DNA from: Neoscytalidium dimidiatum | Taxonomy: Eukaryota > Ascomycota > Dothideomycetes > Botryosphaeriales > Botryosphaeriaceae | Assembly (NCBI GenBank): GCA_037367355.1 | Contig: CM074699.1 | Span: forward strand, 3,100,001-3,164,000 | DNA length: 64,000 nucleotides | Direction: 5' to 3' | Shown: one piece after another, positions 10,972 to 21,974 of the stretch | Position numbering within the stretch: position 1 is the first letter of the stretch | Layout: each line of letters opens with the position of its first letter | Program-made: the position numbers and the translations under genes | The notes under the pieces: model-generated | The model's database searches: none | Seen by the model: the letters and a program-made list of their open reading frames with translations, nothing else | What the model was told of the DNA's origin: nothing

Positions 10972-11961
10972 AAGTTCCTCATTATTTTTTTTCTATTTCC
11001 TTTAGTCTTGTTTATCAATGCTGATCTAGAATAACAACAAATATGCGGCTTAATCTATTTACTACTATTTTGGTAGTTTTTACTACGTGAAACTATCCGG
11101 TGTTAAAGATAGTGCTTGGATGTCTGTCCATCAAAATCTTTCTGCATAATAGCGCCTCTCACGATACTAGGGAAATGCTACTTCTGATTCAGCTCACTTC
11201 GAAAATGCTATATTTACTTCACGGCCGCCCTGACCCCACTCATTTTAACTCATAATCACTTATCCGCTCTTAAACTTCGGATCACCCTCGCGTCAGCCCG
11301 TAATGAATAAGTTCTTCCCTACTTGCTAATGATTACCCTGCTATATTCGCACGTCGAACTTGAGTGTCTAGGTCTGCCGAGATCGTTTGTGTGTGTTTGG
11401 ACTCAATGGTTATCCCTTAGAGGGCTTTGATGAAACGCAAGCTATCTACACAGTGGCTAATAGACGCGATACCACATTCGAACATTTTATTTGCATTATC
11501 TACTGCTACACGTATGTTCGTCTTCAAACAGCGTAACCCGATACTGATGACGTTGGTCTGCCATGAATGAAAGACTACCTCGGTTCCACGAAGAGTCTCC
11601 GAGATAGTCATGCGAGATTTAGGGACCTTTCAGGGGCCGTCAAGGAGTCGAATAGAAGGTGCGTGCATCTTATTACGTGCCACCGTAGGCTAAAACTCCT
11701 TTTCAGACAATGGCAGACGTGCTTAACTGGAATCTCAACCGAGAACGCTTAGCCGAAAATTCTGAGCCGAGCTCTCTCAACCGAGCTTTCCTGAACTCGG
11801 TCAGAAGGGGTTTTTACTGCAAACAGACAGACGCACGGGTATGCCTCAGCAATCCTATGTTTAAACCCCATATTTTACAACGCGAAAAGTTATTGAGATC
11901 TCCGGTACACTTTTTTCGTCTGAGCGCTCAGTGCAACATTCGATCACCCTTGCTACGCACA
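10972..11961. other. Intergenic, 3' flank of the monooxygenase and 5' region of the hydrolase
   Basis: No gene is recognised. An in-frame ATG at 11710 would extend the hydrolase by 84 residues, but that extension shows no family resemblance and overlaps the motif cluster at 11737-11802. Confidence 0.55.
11737..11802. promoter_or_regulatory. Cluster of CCGAG/AGCCGA motifs upstream of the hydrolase
   Basis: In 66 nt are AACCGAGAA (11737-11745), TTAGCCGAAAA (11749-11759), GAGCCGAG (11764-11771), AACCGAG (11779-11785) and ACTCGGTC (11795-11802). They are inverted relatives of the motifs before the FAD monooxygenase. A related TTAGCCGAGAAC is at 18050-18061. This suggests a common regulator; no computation supports the enrichment. 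Confidence 0.4.
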
Positions 11962-14389
11962 ATGGCGCAATCTCTTATTGGCAAATTTGTTGACACAGTT
12001 GGACTTTCCTATACGTTTGGAGAGCTTACTGGATATACAGCTCCGGATGGTGGCTTCGTGTATAACCAGGGGAAAGATATTCGGTTCTCCATTGGCTCAC
12101 TGGAGCTTGGTACCACGAAAGGAAAACCGCTTTTGACAGTTTTGGACCTTGTTGATCTTCCTTCTCTGGAGAATTCAAGGCTTGTGAACATCGCAAGAAT
12201 ACTGTTCAGTCTTACCCCCGGCCTGGGGTTCGAGAAACCCATTCAAATTGATGGACATGTAAGTGTTACACAATCTGTGCGCATGGCCGACGAATTGATT
12301 GCGAAATCTTTACTCAAAGTCACATATGATAGGTACCGGACATCGTTTCGAAGTTCTCTGCGCAAATCAATCTCGACGCCGAAAACCCGGAAGACCTAGA
12401 CGCGGTTCTGCAAGAGTTGGGCGCAGAGCTCGGAATATCCATCAAAAGTGTTCTTCACGTGAGGAATCATCTTCGCCGAGCAATGTCAGGTTTCAAAGTC
12501 TTACGAGATATTCGAATTCCGATTCGGGACGGTAGTTACTTGCTCAGTGACATATATTTGCCTTTTGAAGGTAGCAGTTTTCCGGCTCTCATGAGCAGTA
12601 CAGTTTATGGCAAAAGAGTGGTATACTCAGGACCGAGACTTGACGATTTAGACGAAATCGCAGCCTTTGAAAAGGCGGAGGAGACCTTTTTTACCACGTC
12701 AGACAACTCATACATTCCGATTCCGAATACGGGTGGATATTTCGGGAACTGGACCAAGCAAAGGAATTACGAAACAATCTCGACCTTCAACACATTCTTC
12801 TGGGTGCCTCGGGGGTACGCAATGATAAAGATTGATCCCCGAGGAGTAGGACAGACACTCGGAAGACGGGGTGTGCTTGTTTCGGAGCAGGAGATAGAGG
12901 ATCTCTGCGATGCTGTAGAATGGATTGCGAAGCAATCTTGGTGCACAGGGAATGTGGCCTTGTCCGGGAACTCATACGGTGCCAATTGCCAGTGGCAGGT
13001 TGCGGTCCGCAAACCACAAGGACTCAAGGCCTTCATACCTTTTGGATGTAAGTTTCTCGATTTCAGCCGTGGACCGTGCTGAATTGTGCTTCAATTAGCG
13101 GAAACAAATCTTTACCACGACCTGACATACATTGGTGGAATTCCGACGATCAAGTTTTTCACTTTCTGGACTGAAGGTATCCGCGCGGCATCTCCGAGAT
13201 GGACCGATGAGATAGATCTTGTTGAGACCATTTCACGCCATCCCTTTTATGATGACTTTTGGAAAAGCCACGACGTCAACCTAGAGGAAATCGAAATTCC
13301 GGTCTTTCTTGGCGCAGCACAGATGCTAATCTTCCATTCTCGCTCTCCCTATGAAGCGTGGCGGCGAGTGGCCACTAGAGACAAAGTCATGGAAATTGTC
13401 GATACGGACTATTACAGCTGGCCAAACCATGAGTCTGTACACAAGCTTTTGTTATTTGCTGACCGGCATTTGAAGGTAATGGAGCACAAAGAAGACTTGG
13501 AGCCTGTTGGCATGCAGATGAGGGTGTTTGAAGTCGAAAGCGTTCGGTAAATAGACTAATATGGAATATTGTATAAAAGAGGCTTAGCGCAGTGTGTCGG
13601 TTCGTGTAAATAGTTTCTCTCTCTTTCTCAACCCTCCGAGGGTCAATCCATGAGTTCAAACAGAGGGTTGGCCACGGTAATTGGTATTGGAGAACGGAGG
13701 CGGACTGGGAAATTCCAGGGACAGAGTATTTGGATTGGCATTTGCTCGCGGATGGCACGCTTAGCCGAGAAGAACCGGGAATGGGCGCGGACGTCAAGAC
13801 ATTACCGTATTCGGCCGATATTGAGCAAAACTCGGCAAAGGCGGGCCTCAGCTTTATCTCGAAACCGTTCGAAGCCGACGTTGAGTTGGCAGGCCATTTC
13901 ACCGCCACTCTCAATATATCGTCTACGTCATACGGCGCCGACGTCGTGGTTTCGCTATGGGCACTTGACGAGAATGGCAAAATAGTGAAATTCTGCGTGG
14001 GGCCGAACCAGGAACCTTTCGCTTCCGGGCTTCTACGAGCAAGTCATCGCAAGACCGATGCGAAGAAGAGCTTGCCCTGGCGACCGTGGCATACTCATAA
14101 GGAGGAGGACTATGCTCCTTTGCAAAGCGGAGAGGTGGTGGAAGTCAACGTCGAGATTTGTCCTGCGACCGCACGGATCCGAACGGGATGGCGGCTCAGA
14201 ATTGACGTTCTACCTACCGAGGCACAGCCAGAAAACCCAGGTTTCCAGGCAACCCCGCTCAGGTCTTGGATTCAGGAGTATCATGATGGAGCTATGAATG
14301 CGCTGCATGTTGGCGGTAATTTGCATAACTTTGTTCGTGTTCCTGTGGTTCCCCTGAAGGAGATAGGGCCGCTGAATGTAGTAGTCTGA
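11962..14389 (+). CDS. CocE/NonD family alpha/beta hydrolase (X-Pro dipeptidyl-peptidase S15-like) with extra N-terminal domain
   Basis: Predicted esterase/acylase/peptidase of 727 residues. Exons 11962-12258, 12333-13047, 13099-13546 and 13666-14389 are in frame. Residues 1 to about 110 (VGLSYTFGELTGYTAPDGGF, FSIGSLELG, LLTVLDLVD, NIARILFSL) resemble a domain common in bacterial secreted proteins. From about residue 170 the S15/CocE core follows: IPIRDGSYLLSDIYLP, KIDPRGVGQT, the nucleophile elbow ALSGNSYGAN and, in the last exons, WYWRTEADWEIPGTEY and the jelly-roll domain ending with NLHNFVRVPVVP. The acceptor at 13665/13666 is a frame-guided choice; the donor GTAAAT at 13547 is good. Substrate unknown; candidates are amide or ester bonds in peptides or esters. 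Confidence 0.8.
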
Positions 14390-15002
14390 GACATGTAACG
14401 GCGCACACACCAGCCGTTGATATCAACAGGGCCTGACTTTATACTGTAACTAGTCCAAGTTAAAAGCAAATTATATGAAATAAGAGACTTGGAAACCCCA
14501 AGAATCCGTTCGCTTGACATGGGAAGCCGAAAGGAGTACCGTATATGTTAGGTGTGTACTGAATAACGTCATCTGGAAAATAGTTATGGCCAGGCCGGGC
14601 AATGTAAAGAACGCAAATGCAACTTCAGGCGGCAAAGTGTGTTTTGGTGTTAGCAAGATATGCTGAGAACAGCAGAAAAAGGATCTTCCCCGCGCTGCTC
14701 GGCGCTTTCGGCAGAACTGAATTGATGGGAGAGCCCCTGTTCGCATCCCGCAGCTTTGTTGCACTAGTAACGCTTCACCATTCCCTCTCTGGGTCTAGTG
14801 GGTCCGTCTCGCCGTCTGTGAACGCCGAGCGCGAACAGAGAATTGCGGGGTCCAACTCCACTAAGGAGACTCCTGGCCGTGTAGATTTCCCTTGATGATA
14901 GAAGTATTATGCCTACCCTCTTGAACTAGTGTCCTGCGGCCTGTCTCTTTTCGCGCATGTTCCTGTCCTTTTTCCTCTGCGATCCTTTAGAAATCAGAAC
15001 AT
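14390..15002. other. Intergenic, promoter of the Zn2Cys6 regulator
   Basis: No gene is recognised. A CTTTCGGC sequence about 300 nt before the regulator start resembles the motifs upstream of the FAD monooxygenase, which would fit autoregulation, but a single copy is weak evidence. Confidence 0.5.
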
Positions 15003-17258
15003 ATGGAACCCACAGACTTTGTCTTCAGTCCCCTGCGGAGCGGTTTCTCGCACCCATCTCAAACAACGGTAGCGGAGCTCACAAACCCCCTCGAAGGTCT
15101 TGCAGATGACGCTCTTTTCCTTTCTACATTGGCAACTCTGCAGAACGATTCTGCGGCTGAAAACGATGCCACGTGTGGGGAGAATTCGAACTCATCGTAT
15201 ACAGAGCTGGGGCCGCTCATCTTCAATGCACCACGTGGAGGTGACGAGAGGCCTATCTTGGGGTTATCCGGCGTCAACAAAGGCGTAGGAACGAAACGAA
15301 AGCGTTCCTCGATCGCATGCAGAGCTTGCCACGACCGAAGAGTTCGGTGTGATGCAGCTGTGCGGGGCTTGCCCTGTTCAAACTGTCGCAGCCGTGCCGC
15401 AGAATGTGCCTTCATAGACTCAAAACGAACTCGGTGCGTCTAAGACCTACACTCAACATTGACCTAATATCTGATGGTTCCGTCGACAGAGGTCGTCGTG
15501 GCCGATTTGGAAGGCGAGATGATAATGGCGTCCGCCGAGAACAAGCCAAACCATCTCCCATTCCTACACGGCCCGAAAACCCCCGGCCACTCGAGCATGA
15601 TACCATGCCATCAGAATATTCAACATTATCAGAGACAGAGTCTCCAAGGCCTACACGCCACACCTTTGCATCAACGCAAACTGCAGACATGCATCGAAAT
15701 ATGGGCACCACTGGTGGTCGGATGGTGCACACGGGGGAGCCGTCACTTTTTGCCTGGCTGTCCGATGCAAAGCTGGACCACAAACGTTATCATCGCAAGA
15801 TTGACGAAACAAAGTTGCGGGCTCTTAGCCGTACCATTACGTCTCTTGCATCCAGCGACGATGAAACACCTCTAACGGCCGGCCTCGAGGACGACCTGAT
15901 GGACTCGTTTTGTCAGAACTTCCTGCCCCTTTATCCAATTGTAAACAAGAAGGAACTCCTCGAAGCCTGGAGTTCTGGAACAACTCCATCTGTGCTTAAG
16001 CAATCTATCCTTTTTATTGGAGCCGTCCACGCAGAGGAAAATGTTCTTAACAGAGCAGGAATGGGTTGCAAGAAACAGGCTGTTGGCGTGCTATATTACA
16101 AAGCACGAGACTTGTGCGACAGTGATGACGACTTCACCCAAATCTCCCTTGTCCAGGCAATGTTCATGCTCCAATTCCATTTTGCCCCGACATTGGGCTA
16201 CAGGGACTGTTTCTGGTGGGCTGGCGCAGCTGTAAACTTGGCACAGACCGTCGGTATGCACAGAAGCACGAAAGGTCTGGCAATGAAACCAGAGCAGCGG
16301 CGGTTGTGGAAAAAGATTTGGTGGATTCTTGTTGTACTTTTGTTTCATTCCGACCCTGTGTTTTGACTTTCGCTAACTCGTAAGCAGATACGTGACCGTC
16401 AGCTAGCGTGCGGAATGGGCAAGCCGATGATGATTGACGAACGAGACTGTGACGTGGAAGAGCCGACTCTGGAAGACTTTGTGGATGGAGAGACGCCTCA
16501 AACGGCCAACTTTGTCATCTCGTTGGTTGAGTGGGCAAAAATTGGTATGCTCGCGCTTCGAAATCCTTAATCATGTGTCAACATGTCTCTTCTAACAGTA
16601 TACCAGCCACCGAAGTGATACGCTGCAAGTTTTCACCCGCGGTATTGTCTCGTCAGAGTAACAAAGTTCAGGTCCATCTTACACTGCACAGATGGCATGC
16701 GAACCTTCCCTTGTCAATGCAATACAACTGCAGTTCAAATTGCACACGCTTCAGCTTACTAATCTCCTTAGTATATCATTGGATGATATTATGTTTGCAT
16801 CGCCCTAGTGTGGATGCTGCTGAAGAGTCGCCTGAGCGGCGAGATTTTTCGACTCAGCTGGCGTTCTACGCTGCAGACAAAATCAATGAGCTCGCAGGAG
16901 ATATTTTGGAATTTTTTCAAGTTAATCAATTTCCAATCTATGGGTATGTGTTTTTTCTAATTACGTGTTGATGAAGGTGCTGACCTCTAATTGAAGAGAG
17001 ATGATTATATTGTCTGCCATGGCTTTTCACTCCGTCGAGAGGTCGCAACCTCAGCAAGAGGAAAGTTCAACCATCCGAAAGAGAAACAAAACATATAAAA
17101 TGTGTCTCGAGAAGTTTGAGAGGATGTTTTCCGCAATACCAAGGTACAAGATGTATTTTGGGGAGAGAGCTCATTTATGGGGAACCTTGACGGAGACGCG
17201 CAATGCCTCATCAATGGAGGTGAACCTAACCGACAACTTGTGGCTAAGGGGCTCTTAA
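15003..17258 (+). CDS. Zn2Cys6 fungal-specific transcription factor
   Basis: Nuclear DNA-binding regulator, 663 residues if six exons are joined: 15003-15433, 15490-16330, 16388-16544, 16599-16614, 16659-16943 and 16997-17258. The binuclear zinc cluster lies at about residues 105-140 with the pattern C-x2-C-x6-C-x8-C-x2-C-x6-C, preceded by a basic stretch (TKRKRSS). The middle-homology domain follows (SFCQNFLPLYPIVNKKELL, WWAGAAVNLAQTVGMHRS), then RDRQLACGMGKP across intron 2 and YHWMILCLHRPS. The 44-nt intron at 16615-16658 has a weak donor; without it the gene would have two frameshifts. It is a candidate regulator of the nearby oxidative genes or of the NRPS. Tail-to-tail with the small monooxygenase-like gene. 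Confidence 0.82.
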
Positions 17259-17440
17259 TACCGAACTATACAGCTCAACGTGCTACAATACCAATATCAC
17301 ATGTTCAAGAGTCCTGTGGAACGAATAAGATTTCAGCCTCAATTATCTAGAACTTCTAGACATGTTCTTAGAAGCTCCGCCATCTTTGAAGGGAAATACA
17401 TAGAGCTGGCGGACATGCCTGCTGTAAGTGTTCTCTCTTC

Positions 17441-17792
17441 CTAGACCAACTCTTCAAATTTTCTCAACTGGGATGGTTTTTCCAAGAGATTCTCGAGAGC
17501 TGCCAAGAATTTAATACGGTACGGACTTCTTCGGTGGGCTTGTAAGGCCTTTCACTGTTTAGCTCGACGTCAGGTCATTTGCGGTAACTGAACTCCCACT
17601 TACATCTTCCGACTCAAATTTCTCAAAGATCTTGAATATTCTCTTGTCTATCGTGTCTTGGATTGGTAGAAATTCAAGTGTTCCTTCCTCTTTAATGTAT
17701 ACTGCAGCGGCCTCGATGAGCGTGCGCTGCAGGCTGACGATGGCATCTGCAGAATCCTTGGCGTAAAGGTCAACGATGCAGATGAGGGCCAT
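17441..17792 (-). CDS. Antibiotic biosynthesis monooxygenase (ABM) domain protein
   Basis: Small dimeric alpha/beta-barrel protein of 98 residues, rebuilt from two exons, 17604-17792 and 17441-17548, with a 55-nt intron (GTAAGT donor, acceptor GTGAAAG). The N-terminal strand MALICIVDLYAKD, helix, and strand KRIFKIFEKF are followed across the splice by ALQAHRRSPYRIKFLAALEN and a short C-terminal tail (KFEELV). This length and strand order are typical of ABM/YgiN-like domains, which often are cofactor-free quinone-forming oxygenases or stress-related proteins. Both exons are too short to stand out as long ORFs, but the frame is perfect through the splice. It lies between the regulator and the gene-poor stretch. 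Activity cannot be predicted. Confidence 0.72.
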
Positions 17793-20248
17793 TTCGTGAG
17801 ATGGAAATGCAAATTTGTTTTTTTTTTAAAAAAAAAAACAGAATCAAAGAGAAAGACTTGAGATCCCACGAAGATCTGAACGATTTTGGAGCTGAATTTT
17901 AACTTGTGTAGCTCGGGGAGATCTCTGTATTAATAGAGGAATGATTAAATACTCTTTCGATGGAAACAGACTATTGCACTCTGGTATGTACCGATAGCAC
18001 TATTCTAGCGTACGGTCTGGCTTCCGCGGTAGGCATTAAGGTTCAGCGGTTAGCCGAGAACGGGTAACGCCGCTAAGTATAGGCTATGGATAATTGATCC
18101 GCGACGACTGCCAAGCGCAAAGACTTCGCCGAGTATAGAAAGTAGTAAATTAGCCCTAATATTCATCCTAAAGCTAGCGCTAGTGGCTATTCGTAGCGTA
18201 GACCCGGCACTATTAGTGACTGAGTGCACTGTTTATTCAGTCTTGCTGTTACACCGCCATACCTCTATCACGGACAAACCGAGCCAACACAATTGTCTCC
18301 GCAACAATGGTAGGAAGCGCCGCTATTATATTAATTCAGGAGGTACTAGTGTCGCTTAGAAGCTAAATAAAGATAGAATTATAAGAAATTAGATCAAGCA
18401 TTTTCAAGAGCTGGATCGTCAGAAGCTCAGCGGGGCGAGACAGCGAACCTCAGGCTTCTACAAGTTCTCAGGACAGAAAATTATGTCCTCGGAGCTTGCG
18501 AATAAGTACTAAACATTGCTGGGGGCCGCGACCGTGCCGGTGGACGCCAAACGTTCCCATTCCACACATCCCGGCTTGCCGGTCCCCTACACTTCGGATA
18601 CGTATTGACATGTACTATTGATATTTCAGAACGTCCAGTAGAGTCCAAGTTTGCACTGCGGATTCGTATATGCGTCCGCCTGACCTTTGGGAATGCCAAG
18701 GAAGCCAGATGGGCTTAATATGTGTTAATAGTGCCCCACTCCAGTCCTCTCTAATAGAATCCGGCACCTGATATGACCTCGAGATTTGATTTTCGATTGA
18801 GTCCCTGGTAGTACATATGCGCATGTGGCAAAGAGGCTGAGACTCTTGGAAGAGTAGGACATACATTGTAAGAAGTTCATTGTCCGCGAACAGTCGAGGT
18901 AAGGCTGGGGCTGAGCATATCTTGAAGATCTGGTGTTAACTTATCTGAAGGATCTTTAAATCATGAATTCTGAAGATTATCTGCATCTTGATCCTCTCAA
19001 AGAGGCGACTTGCTGCACTGCATTCGGATATTCAGGGATTCCGATACAACTGACCATTGCGCGGTCTCGAACCTCTTAGATACTCCACCCAGACTTGAGA
19101 ATCATCACTCCATAACAAGACCTTAGTCCGGCTTATCTGGCGGTGTATCTGTTCTGACACATGGGCGAACACTTTTGCAAATGTAAGATTCATCGCCGAC
19201 ACCCAGAACGCATATCTGACTTGAGTAAACTGTACAACGGCTGCCAGTTATCGTGCAAAACTCCTCAGAAGCCACTTTATGATGATTCCACACTAAAGCT
19301 AGACATAGTGGCAATATGGGCGTAGCTCTCTACGTTCACGTACCGTAATATCACTATACTAGAAAATCCTACCTTCCCAGGGACTTGCCTGCCCGGAAAA
19401 AACTCATCAGCGAAAGCACTGACAAGCTTGCGCAAGTCGGATACCTCTTTTCATATCTACAAGACACCGCCTCCTCCTTCGAACGCCGCTACATTGGCAT
19501 CAAAAGCTCCAAGATCCGCCGTACGCCCATGGAAGATATCGTAATCTAACTATGTGAAGCTACAGTTATCGTTGTAATCGATCCCAGCTGTAGGCGGAGG
19601 TTGATGATATACGACACAGGAAGTAAGATCGCGTTATGCATCAAGAAAAGTTACAAACAAAGAGTGAAGAGGGGCTCCCGACAGTAACTTTTGGTGAACG
19701 TTACTTTTGCTTCGTGAGCTATGACTCATGTCTGAGCTCGATGGCTTGGCTCGCGCGATGCGAGCCTGAGTGATGGCAACATCGCACTCTCGAAAGCGGG
19801 GTAAAATATTGTTGGATTGGATGTGTTGAAGAAATGAGACTGCTGACTACCTTCGTCATTCCGATCAATGCTTCGTGAGTTTTGGAACATGTGAAGACGC
19901 GGGGTTTTATAATGCTTACTTGACCAGTTCGAGTTGCGCTTCGAATCGGTGCTCCTTGTCCAGCTGCTCGAATGATCTAATAATGTCTTGTTTATTTTGG
20001 CCCCCAAAAGGGTTCGGTATGTTTAGGAATTAACCTCCAGAATATATTCAAATTGGCATTAGTTGAGCCGAAAATGTAGCATTGGCCCGCCCATATTTCA
20101 AAATCATAGTATACATGCAGTAGCAGATTTCTTGGAGACTTGGTTCCGCCACGACTATATAATGTGCGAAAGGCCATCAAAGATCAATCGAGATTTTCAA
20201 CCGCCACCTCCAGCACCTCACATCTGAGCATAAAATTGACGTGGCAAA
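17793..20248. other. Gene-poor region, possibly decayed mobile DNA
   Basis: About 2.5 kb with no convincing gene. The part from 17950 to 18480 has frequent TAG/TAA/CTA codons in all frames, as in mutated transposon relics, but no terminal repeats or transposase motif were recognised. Around 19385-19555 one frame gives a protein-like tail (DKLAQVGYLFSYLQDTASSF) with no start and no family I recognise; it may be the end of a lost gene. Confidence 0.45.
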
Positions 20249-21974
20249 ATGGGAAGCGAGACACAGTACTCGCTCCCGGGATCCGTGTCGCCAAAGGATA
20301 TCACCTGGGTTCTCTTCTCGGTTACAGTGGGATTCGTAAGTCGCCTCTTCGCCAACATTTTTCAAAAAAAATCGATAGTTTTTCTTACTAGCTTGACAAA
20401 TCGACCGCAGATCGTCTTGCGCATCGTCACCTCTGTTTTTTACAACACCTACTTTATCCACTCGCCAAATACCCAGGACCTGCCTACGCAGCCGCGACCA
20501 GCCTCTCCTACTGGGCCGTTTCTATCACGGGCGACCTGCTTCCATGGATCCGGAGTGTTCACGCACGGCATCCCACTTTTCCCGCCATGCGCATCGGCCC
20601 CAACAAGCTCAGTTTCATCGATCCGCAGGTATGACGCGACATCCACGGTGCCGGCTCCAGCACGGCTGCTGGCAAGCCCAATCCTAAGGATCGCATGCAC
20701 TACATTGAGGAAAATTACGGTCTAATCGCTATCCACGACGACGAGCGCCACGCACGCGTGTGGCGCATCTTCGCTCCCGCCTTCTCAGACCGTGCGCTGC
20801 GTAGGCAGGAACCCATGGTTGTTGGGAACGCAGATATGTTGATCACCGCAATCATGCGGGATTCGTAATTCTCCTCCTCTTCGAGCGGCAAGGACGACAG
20901 TCCTCGACCAATCGACATGTGCAAGCTCTGGACGTGCGCCACTTTTGACATCATGGGCAAGCTAACGCTTGGCGACTCGAGCCACTCGGCATGCTCGAGG
21001 CGAGTGGGTTCACGCCATGGGTGAAGGCCGTATTCGCGTGGAACAGGGCCATCGATATGTCGCGCATGATGCTCGAATACCCGATCCTCGGCTGGCTGGC
21101 GAAGCACCTCACCCCGCCCAGCCTCATCGAGTTGGAGCGTGTGCACCTCGTGCACAGCGCGGATATGGTTGATCGTCGGCTGGAGGTGGGTAGTGAAGAC
21201 CCAGATATCTGGAACCTGGTCCTCGGTACGGCGGAGAAGTAGAACGGAGGTCTGGAGAAGAGGGACATGTACATCAATGCGGGCGTGTTTATGGTGGTGG
21301 GGACCGAGACTACGGCGACATTGCTGAGTGGCTTAACTTGGATGCTGTGTAGGAATGAGGAAAAAATGAGGAAGCTGTGTGAAGAGGTGAGGAGCAGATT
21401 CGGAAGTGGGGAAGACATGAGGGCCGAGGCGTTGGCAAGGCTGCCATACTTGAATGCATGTTTGGAGGAGGGATTGAGGCTATACCCACCATTGCCAATA
21501 GGACCACCGAGAGAGGTTTGTGATGGTGGCAACTTTATTTGCGGAGAGTGGATTCCGGGAAAAGTGAGTCTTTCATTCGAGCTGTCGATGTGGATACCAG
21601 ACTGTTAGCTGCAGACTCGAGTATCGGTAGCTCAATCTACCGCGTACCGCTCCCCACTTAATTCAAAAGACCCGGAATCTTTCATTCCTGAGCGTAAATT
21701 GCTAGAAACCAGCTACCATGATGACAAGAAGGAGGCCTTGCAGCCCTTTTCGCTTGGGCCGCGGAATCGTATTGGCAAGAAGTAAGTTGCGACTTCTACC
21801 TCTTCATGCAGAGTTCTAATTGTTGCGTACTACGAGATGCGGATACTCATGGCGAAAGTTCTTCTAGTCTTTGACATCAACCTGTGTCCGCAGAGTAATG
21901 ATTGGATAAATCAGAAGAGTTATACCCTGTGGGAGAAACGCCCTCTTTGGATAACTGTGGTTCCTGTGCAGTAA
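20249..21974 (+). pseudogene. Decayed cytochrome P450
   Basis: P450 landmarks can be followed across several frames: an N-terminal anchor (PKDITWVLFSVTVGF), an intron, then PLAKYPGPAY, MRIGPNKLSFIDPQ, WRIFAPAFSDRALR, TFDIMGKLTLGD, the I-helix VVGTETTATLLSG, the ExxR helix ACLEEGLRLYPP and the haem loop FSLGPRNRIGK. Lesions: a lost base near 20453 (between YF and PLAKYPGP), TGA at 20632-20634 where Trp is expected, TAA at 20866-20868, a frame change near 20975-20985, TAG at 21240-21242, and CGT (Arg) at 21768-21770 replacing the haem-ligand Cys. The last segment ends at 21974. It cannot bind haem normally and is almost surely dead. Confidence 0.88.

Noticed and set aside
11710..11961. Upstream ATG that would lengthen the CocE-like hydrolase by 84 residues
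   Set aside because: The extension has no homology-like pattern and coincides with the promoter motif cluster; the ATG at 11962 fits the domain start.
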